Positions 6,202 to 11,148 of a stretch of 33,354 nt of DNA are shown in pieces. A program made the position numbers and the translations under genes. Location of the stretch: positions 1-33,354 of IMG/VR virus record IMGVR_UViG_3300033156_000731. The stretch is one strand, 5' to 3'. The first letter of the stretch is position 1. Each line of letters begins with the position of its first letter. Below the pieces are notes generated by a model. The model saw only the letters and a list, made by a program, of their open reading frames with translations, searched no databases and was not told the DNA's origin. The stretch is from a virus.

Positions 6202-6892
6202 TGTTCACCTCCTCATCCTCCCTGAACACGCGCAGAAGAGTTGCCCGCTTCGGTTCGCCAGGTTCACGCCTGTACTCCCTGCAAAGCACCCACTTGTAGT
6301 AAGGGCTATCCCCCTCCGTCCGCAGGACAAACGTATAGACTAACTTGTCTCCGCCCGTGTGTTTGTCTGCCCCTGCACTCATGGCCTCCACAAGGACCCA
6401 ACGCACTTCAGGGTACGGTCTCTGAACACCCTCGAATGTGAAGCCCGTGTACTCGGCAGGCAGCACAGCCACAATCTCCCTTATGGCCAGTTGCCGCGTG
6501 AAGCGAGGCGGAGTGTATGGCTCAAAGTGCGGGACATCAACGCCCCAGACCTCCAGCACCTTGCGGAAATACCTGCAGAACACGGGGCCATGTGCATCCT
6601 CCAGGTCATCCGGCGACTGCACGTCCTGCAAGTAGTGTGCGAACTCGTGAAGCACGGTCGCTTCGCTCACCGGCGGGTTAAGCACGATGACGTGTTTCTC
6701 GTCATCATAGTATCCAGGACGCTTCAACCGGCGGCTGAACCGCACCGGAGGCTCCTCCACCTCGAACCGAGAGGCCAGCTTTTTGAGCCTGCGTTCGGCC
6801 TCCGCTTTACCGACCATGTTGTGCTCCAGCTTCTTCTTCGCGAGGACCAGGCCAGGGTCCCAGCGAAATGTGTAGTCGTGTAGGTACTTCAC
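6179..6892 (-). CDS. SprT-like HExxH metalloprotease-like protein, copy B
   Basis: 237-residue protein with a zinc-protease signature HEFAH at residues 82-86 (catalytic Glu E83) and a probable third ligand in HGPVFC (H101), the layout of SprT/Wss1-like and related metalloproteases. Start set at GTG 6892: it is preceded by GAGGTG and its N-terminus then aligns residue by residue with the paralogue at 8879 (WDPGLVLAKKKLE against YDPGLVLAEEELE, HEFxH at 82 in both). The frame continues upstream to a TTG that lacks similarity. After the protease-like core come a shared VLEVWGVD...PYTPPRF...AIREI block and a C-terminal domain that ends in DDDDQS. Substrate unknown; SprT-like enzymes can degrade proteins crosslinked to DNA, which would fit its place beside the clamp, but this is inference. 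Confidence 0.7.
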   Translation of the reverse strand: MKYLHDYTFRWDPGLVLAKKKLEHNMVGKAEAERRLKKLASRFEVEEPPVRFSRRLKRPGYYDDEKHVIVLNPPVSEATVLHEFAHYLQDVQSPDDLEDAHGPVFCRYFRKVLEVWGVDVPHFEPYTPPRFTRQLAIREIVAVLPAEYTGFTFEGVQRPYPEVRWVLVEAMSAGADKHTGGDKLVYTFVLRTEGDSPYYKWVLCREYRREPGEPKRATLLRVFREDEEVNNDDDDQS

Positions 6893-6934
6893 TGCTGTAT
6901 CACCTCGTCGCTCATGAATGCCCTCCCTCGGCAA

Positions 6935-8233
6935 TCACAGCACCTGCATCGGCATAAGAAGATATTGCCTATCCTCCTCCCGAAGTGCAAATGCCTTTAA
7001 CGGTTCTTGGTACTCCAGCGTCACCTCCTCGCCCTGGAGCATCTCGAGGCCGCGAGCAAGGAAGCGGTAGTTCAAGGCAAACGGTTCCGCTTCGCCTGTC
7101 CAATGCGCGGGCACTTGCGCTTCTGCGCTACCGGCCTGCCTGCTACTGGTGACAAGGTGTAGCGCGGCGTTGTTCAGCTCAAAGACTATCCGCCCGCTTG
7201 CCTCTGCTGCTATCGGCGTCAACTGGTCTATGGCATCCAGCATATGCTTGCGGTTGAACGTGATTCGGCACTGCATATTCTCCGCAGAAGGGACAACCTT
7301 CTCGCAGTTCGGGAAAACCCCGTCAATAGGCTTTGCCCACACGGTGGTACCCCTGTTATGCAGGAACACATGCTCCTTGCCTATCACCAGTCGGGTTCCG
7401 TCGCCCTCGGCACGCTTGGCTGTGATACCTGTCCACAGGTTCAGTGCCTTGACCGGAACAATGCAGTCATCGCCTTCATGCACCCGCGCAGCCAAAGTTA
7501 CCCGCGCAAGCCGATGGGTGTCCGTAGCCACGAGGTCCAGCGCACCTTCGCGGAGCCGGAACAGTACGCCTGTAAGTATCGGGCGAGCTTCATCCGCCGA
7601 GGCTGCAGGCGCAACTGCGTCAATTGCCTCCCGCAGTTCGGCAGTGGGGAAGTCCACCTCCACCTCCGGCGATTCGTCGCCAACCGCAGGAAACTCCTCG
7701 GCAGGGTGAGTCTCAATAGCGCTCACCACATCGCTGCACTCGACGCGGAGCATGTCACCGTCACGGTGCAGGTTGATAACCGCGTGCTTCGGCAATCGCC
7801 GCAGAACGCTTTTCAGCACAGCCGCCTCAGGACATACCGGTGGAAGGCTACCCCGCGCCTTCACTTGCTGACGGATACCGAACTCGCGCCTTGTCGCGCT
7901 CACACGCAACTGCCCCTCATCGCCCTCCAGTAGCAATGTCCTGAATATAGGCGGCGCGGGTGTAGTGCCCATATTACCCCAACCACCCCAACCAGTGCGA
8001 GTGGGAAATGTGGTCGTTGTCGCCCTCGAGGCCGACTTCACAACGTCCAACAGGTCATCCCTCCAGACATTCAGCCCCTCCGCCGGAACCGGCAATTCGG
8101 CCTGTCGCTTCTGCTTGCTCCTCCTTCGGGGTTTGAGGCCTTCGGCAAGCTGCACAAGCGCGTCTCGCCAGTCCAGGCGGCCCTCCTCAACTTCACTCGT
8201 CAATTGCTGTACTAACTTTTGTGCTTTGGTCAC
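6935..8233 (-). CDS. dnaN: DNA polymerase sliding clamp (beta subunit-like)
   Basis: 432-residue protein with the three repeated domains of the bacterial beta clamp. Domain 1 starts near residue 57 (DDLLDVVKSASRAT ... LLLEGDEGQLRVSATRREFGI). Domain 2 follows (TAELREAIDAVAPAAS ... PILTGVLFRLREGALDLVATDTHRLARV). Domain 3 follows (NRKHMLDAIDQLTPIA ...) and ends YLLMPMQVL, like the MPMRL end of host clamps. It would encircle DNA and tether a polymerase. It is longer than the usual 365-380 residues: there is an N-terminal extension of about 55 residues with a basic linker (KPRRRSKQKRQ, 34-44) and a Gly/Trp-rich insert at about 77-95. GTG 8233 is chosen for its GAAGGAGGAG site; the start lies 41 bases inside the upstream protease-like gene, implying coupling. 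No polymerase gene is in the window. Confidence 0.88.
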   Translation of the reverse strand: MTKAQKLVQQLTSEVEEGRLDWRDALVQLAEGLKPRRRSKQKRQAELPVPAEGLNVWRDDLLDVVKSASRATTTTFPTRTGWGGWGNMGTTPAPPIFRTLLLEGDEGQLRVSATRREFGIRQQVKARGSLPPVCPEAAVLKSVLRRLPKHAVINLHRDGDMLRVECSDVVSAIETHPAEEFPAVGDESPEVEVDFPTAELREAIDAVAPAASADEARPILTGVLFRLREGALDLVATDTHRLARVTLAARVHEGDDCIVPVKALNLWTGITAKRAEGDGTRLVIGKEHVFLHNRGTTVWAKPIDGVFPNCEKVVPSAENMQCRITFNRKHMLDAIDQLTPIAAEASGRIVFELNNAALHLVTSSRQAGSAEAQVPAHWTGEAEPFALNYRFLARGLEMLQGEEVTLEYQEPLKAFALREEDRQYLLMPMQVL

Positions 8234-8879
8234 TATGCTCTCCTCCTTCGCCCGTTTCTGCGGGCTTGTATTGTGGTGAACGCTGCAACTGCACAGTCGC
8301 CACATGCCAGCCGAAGTATGGTGTAGGGGCTTCGCGGCCAAACCGCGCAACCGCACATACATCGCCTGCCGGCGTAGTGACGAACAATTCCCTGCGATCG
8401 CCCGCGCGGATGATGTCCTGAACTTTGACTTCCTCCGGTTTACACCCCAGGCGGTCGGCTATCTCGCGAATAATCACTCGCCTGTTAAAGCGCGGGTTGT
8501 ACGGCTTATACCAGGGGGCCTCCACCCCCCACACCTTGAGCACCCGCCGGAAGTCACGGCAGAAACCAACACTATGCACGTCATTCAGCGCGCTTATAGC
8601 GTCGCGGAAGTGGCGCAGGTGATGCGTGAACTCGTGGAGTACCGATGCTTCGGTTATACGTGCAGGCCCGAAGCAGATGATTCCTTCCGTTGCATTATAG
8701 TAGCCACCCCGCATCCCGTTCTTCACCTGCAGGCGCGGCACCGGAACCCCGAACTCTTCAGCCAGCAAGTGCAACATTGCCTCTGCGTCTTCGGCATCAA
8801 GCGGGCGTTTTTCCAGCTCCTCCTCGGCGAGGACTAATCCAGGGTCATACCGGTATGTCCAGTCCCTGCGAAGTTTCAT
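8193..8879 (-). CDS. SprT-like HExxH metalloprotease-like protein, copy A
   Basis: 228-residue paralogue of the protein at 6892. It has HEFTH at residues 82-86 and a third probable zinc ligand at H102 (VHSVGFC), and it shares the YDPGLVLAEEELE N-terminus and the VLKVWGVE...PYNPRF...IIREI block. The C-terminal domain differs more. The start is supported by GAAGGAGGAG four bases upstream and by a GCCCGC/GCGGGC hairpin before that site. The last 41 bases overlap the start of the clamp gene. Together with its paralogue it brackets the clamp, so both probably act with the replication machinery or share its regulation. The proteins could be peptidases of DNA-bound proteins, or DNA-binding scaffolds that keep only the fold. 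Confidence 0.7.
   Translation of the reverse strand: MKLRRDWTYRYDPGLVLAEEELEKRPLDAEDAEAMLHLLAEEFGVPVPRLQVKNGMRGGYYNATEGIICFGPARITEASVLHEFTHHLRHFRDAISALNDVHSVGFCRDFRRVLKVWGVEAPWYKPYNPRFNRRVIIREIADRLGCKPEEVKVQDIIRAGDRRELFVTTPAGDVCAVARFGREAPTPYFGWHVATVQLQRSPQYKPAETGEGGEHSDQSTKVSTAIDE
8240..8265 (-). promoter_or_regulatory. Hairpin plus ribosome-site cassette before the clamp
   Basis: On the minus strand a GCCCG/CGGGC stem (8261-8265 with 8250-8254) directly precedes GAAGGAGGAG (8240-8249), six bases before the GTG at 8233. The same decamer, with the same or similar spacing, stands before three other starts of this operon (8879, 9242, 9320), and the AAGCCCG arm precedes three of the four. It looks like a duplicated translation-initiation cassette. 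Confidence 0.55.
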
Positions 8880-8883
8880 TCTG

Positions 8884-8910
8884 CTCCTCCTTCTGCCCGC
8901 ACACGCGGGC
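8884..8910 (-). promoter_or_regulatory. Hairpin plus ribosome-site cassette before protease A
   Basis: GCCCGC (8895-8900) and GCGGGC (8905-8910) form a perfect six-base-pair stem with a four-base loop. It abuts GAAGGAGGAG at 8884-8893 (read on the minus strand), four bases before the ATG at 8879. Same layout as the cassette before the clamp. Confidence 0.55.
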
Positions 8911-8931
8911 TTAGTGTGTAAGCCCTCACCA

Positions 8932-8955
8932 GAGGGCAGGTGCAGACCTGCCCTC
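8932..8955 (-). terminator. Strong hairpin between first and second operon genes
   Basis: GAGGGCAGGT (8932-8941) pairs perfectly with ACCTGCCCTC (8946-8955) around a four-base loop, in the gap between the stop at 8967 and the next gene at 8879. No T-run follows on the minus strand, so partial termination, attenuation or transcript processing are all possible. Confidence 0.45.
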
Positions 8956-8966
8956 GGCGTGAAGGC

Positions 8967-9320
8967 TCAGCACGGCGGCAGCGGCGAGACTGAGTCCAGG
9001 TACTCTCTCCGCTCCTCTTCAGCCTCTCGCCACTCCCGCAACTCGTCCTGCAACGCAACCAACACCGCCTCTGCGGGCGCATACCGCAGTACACGTGCCG
9101 CCTCCTCTGCGCCGCGCACCGGCACTTGCTGGCCGGTAGCCACCCTGCATACGTACTTGCCAATGTCATCCTCGGTAAACCCGCTACCGTCAGCACCAAA
9201 CCTCCACTCCACCAGGTCTGCAACTGCTTGGCGTACGTCCATCTTGCTCTCCTCCTTCGGGCTTAGAATGTCTCGCAACAACGGACTGTTTACATCGTAC
9301 TCCCTAACTTCAACCTGCAT
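8967..9320 (-). CDS. Small hypothetical protein, first gene of clamp operon
   Basis: 117-residue protein of unknown function. Two in-frame starts each have an identical GAAGGAGGAG site six bases upstream: ATG 9320 (MQVEVREYD) and ATG 9242 (MDVRQAVADL), so a 117- and a 91-residue form may both be made. The C-terminal part is acidic and helical (LVALQDELREWREAEEERREYLDS). The middle (FTEDDIGKYVCRVATGQQVPV) has no recognised motif. It is promoter-proximal in the minus-strand operon and separated from the next gene by a strong hairpin. The open frame reaches up to 9374, but that part runs through the promoter. Confidence 0.6.
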   Translation of the reverse strand: MQVEVREYDVNSPLLRDILSPKEESKMDVRQAVADLVEWRFGADGSGFTEDDIGKYVCRVATGQQVPVRGAEEAARVLRYAPAEAVLVALQDELREWREAEEERREYLDSVSPLPPC

Positions 9321-9349
9321 CTCGCTCTCCTCCTTCTTGCGCTTGTTTG

Positions 9350-9378
9350 ATTGTACACTATACATATACCACATTCAA
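9350..9378 (-). promoter_or_regulatory. Sigma70-like promoter of clamp operon
   Basis: Read on the minus strand: TTGAAT (9378-9373), 17-base spacer, TACAAT (9355-9350). That is four of six and five of six matches to the consensus with ideal spacing. Transcription would start near 9343, about 23 bases before the ATG at 9320, leaving just enough room for its ribosome site. It faces away from the late genes and probably serves all five minus-strand genes. Confidence 0.65.
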
Positions 9379-9581
9379 CGCCGTTTATAACCCGTTTGTT
9401 CCAACTTTTTTCGATTTGGGGAATGGCGACAGGCCAGAAAGCCCTGCGGCTCTAAGGCTCCTGGCCGAAAAAAAGTTTGAGAGAGTGCCCTCTGACCGGC
9501 TTCTATTATTGACTACCGCAATACATAGTAACCCCTCTCCTGGCTCAGTACCCAAAGTTTACAGCGTGGTAAAGTTTCTTC

Positions 9582-9614
9582 AGGGGGGTAGTAAAGAAAT
9601 TTTACTACCCCCCT
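9582..9614. repeat. 14-base-pair perfect palindrome
   Basis: AGGGGGGTAGTAAA (9582-9595) and TTTACTACCCCCCT (9601-9614) are perfect inverted copies around GAAAT. A hairpin this exact in non-coding sequence is unlikely by chance. It could be a transcription terminator, a cruciform at an origin, or a protein-binding site. The six-G/six-C base would be very stable as RNA. Confidence 0.75.
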
Positions 9615-10068
9615 CACAGGATGGCATTTATTGAGGTAGGCAAGAGTTTAGTGCAAGAGGCGTCCCATCGCTCTCCTAAGTCCAGCAACACCAAACAGTT
9701 ATATACCTGCTTGCTGTTCGCTGGCGCGTTGTCCGATATGAGGCAGGTGCCCCAAAACGCACAGTCAGCGTGTCCCAAAAGAGGCAATTTCGTCGTGTCT
9801 GCGTGGCGTGACGGGCATTTTCGGGCTGATTTGGCCTGTGTTTGACGTGAAACAGTGCGATTTACCCTCTGACTTGTACAGATAATGGGTGTTATGTTGA
9901 CTCTTGCGGTATAATGTGACGCGCGTGTGTGATGCCAAGTGGCGTACCCCCACCCCCCGTTCCAAAGCGGCCCCGAGGTTTCCCTGCGCGTATAGTATAA
10001 CCTGCTCTCCTAATGACGGGGATGGTCTCGGCCCCTTATAAGCACTGAATACCCTTCTCGTGCGAATA

Positions 10069-10145
10069 GAGCGATTCTGAGCGGTTTTGAGCAGATTCTG
10101 GTATGATACCACTAATTTCTCATAGAAACGCCATACAGAGCGATT
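10069..10145 (+). repeat. Iteron-like repeats with operator-like palindrome
   Basis: GAGCGATTCT, GAGCGGTTTT and GAGCAGATTCT start at 10069, 10079 and 10089, i.e. one per helical turn, and a fourth GAGCGATT lies at 10138. Between them TGGTAT-G-ATACCA (10099-10111) is a perfect 13-base palindrome followed by an A/T-rich stretch. Ten-base phasing of direct repeats beside A/T-rich DNA is typical of initiator or regulator binding regions. Confidence 0.5.
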
Positions 10146-10181
10146 ATGGCGATTTAGCGGGTATCTGGCTTTGTCACCTGT

Positions 10182-10231
10182 CTGCCTGTCTGCGTGCTCC
10201 GCACAGGCAGGCGTGCAACGCACAGGCAGGC
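10182..10231. repeat. CAGGCAG inverted and direct repeat cluster
   Basis: CTGCCTG (10182-10188) pairs with CAGGCAG (10204-10210), and the inner TGCG/CGCA (10191-10194/10200-10203) extends the stem past a two-base bulge. GCACAGGCAGGC occurs twice as a direct repeat (10201-10212 and 10220-10231), so either copy could pair with the left arm. Confidence 0.6.
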
Positions 10232-10356
10232 AGTGATGTCGAATCGGGGCAGGATATTGGAGTAGAGTCACGAAGCACAGAGGTCGAGAGGGGAGGGATG
10301 GAGTGAGCTGTAGCGGGTGAAGTAAGAGCAGCGAGAACCCAGTCGTAGGTCGTTGT

Positions 10357-10393
10357 GGGGAGGATGGGAAGGGGGGGGGACATGAGGGGGGGG
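10357..10393 (+). other. G-quadruplex-type tract 1
   Basis: Four G-runs of 4, 3, 9 and 8 bases with loops of two to six bases on the plus strand (10357-10360, 10366-10368, 10371-10379, 10386-10393). This satisfies the usual G3+N1-7 quadruplex pattern. It sits in purine-rich DNA that could also form an R-loop or triplex. Confidence 0.55.
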
Positions 10394-10420
10394 TAAGGAA
10401 GGAGGGGAGGAGAACGTGTC

Positions 10421-10479
10421 GGGGTGAGGACTACGTTGGGTATTTACTTCGTCCTCACCCCTTACTTGGAGGAAGTAAG
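10421..10479. repeat. Two adjoining hairpins between G-tracts
   Basis: GGGGTGAGGAC (10421-10431) pairs with GTCCTCACCCC (10451-10461) over eleven base pairs. CTTACTT (10461-10467) pairs with AAGTAAG (10473-10479) around GGAGG. They share base 10461 and lie exactly between the two G-quadruplex-type tracts. Confidence 0.65.
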
Positions 10480-10481
10480 TA

Positions 10482-10517
10482 GGGGGGGTTTAGGGGGCCT
10501 GGGGGGCAGGGGGGGGG
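10482..10517 (+). other. G-quadruplex-type tract 2
   Basis: G-runs of 7, 5, 6 and 9 bases (10482-10488, 10493-10497, 10501-10506, 10509-10517) separated by loops of 4, 3 and 2 bases: a very strong quadruplex motif on the plus strand. It ends about 20 bases before the -35 of the putative promoter of the late arm. Confidence 0.6.
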
Positions 10518-10538
10518 TAAAAAAGTTGAGCGGAAGGG

Positions 10539-10567
10539 TTGACTCTCTGGGGAAAAGTGTGTAATAT
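10539..10567 (+). promoter_or_regulatory. Candidate promoter of late arm
   Basis: TTGACT (10539-10544), 17-base spacer, TAATAT (10562-10567). The -35 matches five of six consensus bases with ideal spacing; the -10 matches only four of six. The -10 overlaps the ATG at 10566, so if this promoter is used, that ATG would not be on the transcript and the next gene must start further in. Confidence 0.4.
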
Positions 10568-10949
10568 GGAGACAGTAGCAATCAACCATCGGGAGGTGCG
10601 TGGCATTTTGAAGGACAACCGCTATAAGCTTCGGTTCGAGCCTTTTGACCGGCGAGATGGGAATGGAGGAGTTTACGCGGCATATGTGGAGTATCCGTGC
10701 GTGTTGCAGTTCCCGTACACCGTCCACTGGATCAAAAGGGACGAGGGCGAGGACTGCAACAGCTACTTCCATTGGTACGTTGCGCCTGGGAACTGGATTG
10801 TCCAAACCACGGAGGGCGATAGAATCGGTATAGAGCTTTTGCCGCACGCCGAGTTCGTCAAAAAGTACGACAGCTCAACCGGGGGTATGGTGCGGATCCG
10901 CGGGAACGATTTCTTCACTACGACAATCAAAAAAATACGCGTGGGTTGA
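10566..10949 (+). CDS. Hypothetical protein upstream of terminase
   Basis: 127-residue, beta-rich protein if translated from ATG 10566. A promoter-like -10 overlaps that ATG and no good ribosome site precedes it. A TTG at 10608 with GGGAGGTG nine bases upstream would give 113 residues and fits a transcript from that promoter. The middle contains PGNWIVQTTEGDRIGIELLPHAEFVKKYD, which recalls a small beta domain found in many phage proteins that reads roughly PGD-W/Y-IV-EG-PxxPDxFExxYE. Function of that domain is not known to me. The end overlaps a possible short TTG-started gene. It stands where small terminase subunits often lie, but has no helix-turn-helix. Confidence 0.6.
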   Translation: METVAINHREVRGILKDNRYKLRFEPFDRRDGNGGVYAAYVEYPCVLQFPYTVHWIKRDEGEDCNSYFHWYVAPGNWIVQTTEGDRIGIELLPHAEFVKKYDSSTGGMVRIRGNDFFTTTIKKIRVG

Positions 10950-11104
10950 TTCGCTGGGCAGCTGGCGATAGGCTGAAAGATGCTTCTGGGCGGGACCTGC
11001 CGGATGAGACTTGTGAGTTGATACCTGCAAGGAACCTGGTTGAGCACATCCCCCACGACCAGTCGGCACGACGGCTTATGCCAGGCGCAGGTGGTAGTGG
11101 CTGA
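10946..11104 (+). CDS. Possible short gene before terminase
   Basis: 52-residue frame from TTG 10946, overlapping the previous stop by four bases (TTGA). The content looks protein-like (GDRLKDASGRDLPDETCELIPARNLVEHIPHD), but there is no ribosome site and the C-terminus is Gly-rich, so coding is uncertain. It may be read by re-initiation after the upstream gene. If not a gene, the 199 bases from 10950 to 11148 hold nothing else I can identify apart from the terminase ribosome site. Confidence 0.35.
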   Translation: MIRWAAGDRLKDASGRDLPDETCELIPARNLVEHIPHDQSARRLMPGAGGSG

Positions 11105-11148
11105 CCTTACGAAGAGGCCCCAACCAGCGGGCTACATGGAGCCGAGAA

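Larger units (their letters stand above)
9379..10538. other. Non-coding intergenic hub between divergent arms
   Basis: About 1.2 kb in which I see no credible gene: open frames are short, lack ribosome sites and cross palindromes. It contains a 14-base-pair palindrome (9582-9614), a C-rich patch (9953-9966), three phased GAGC-type repeats plus a fourth copy (10069-10145), a 13-base operator-like palindrome (10099-10111), a CAGGCAG repeat/hairpin cluster (10182-10231), a strongly purine-rich plus strand from about 10260, two G-quadruplex-type tracts and two hairpins (10357-10517). The position between the clamp operon and the terminase operon, and the repeat content, suit an origin of replication, a packaging start or a control region. 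Confidence 0.6.

Noticed and set aside
7244-7933. 229-residue plus-strand frame opposite the clamp
   Set aside because: Antisense shadow of a strongly supported clamp gene; no site upstream.
9347-9634. 95-residue plus-strand frame in the hub
   Set aside because: It crosses the promoter and the 14-base-pair palindrome, lacks a ribosome site and looks non-coding.
9910-9915. Perfect TATAAT in the intergenic hub
   Set aside because: No -35 at 16-18 bases upstream and no TG extension, so I do not call it a promoter; it might still be an A/T-rich melting site.
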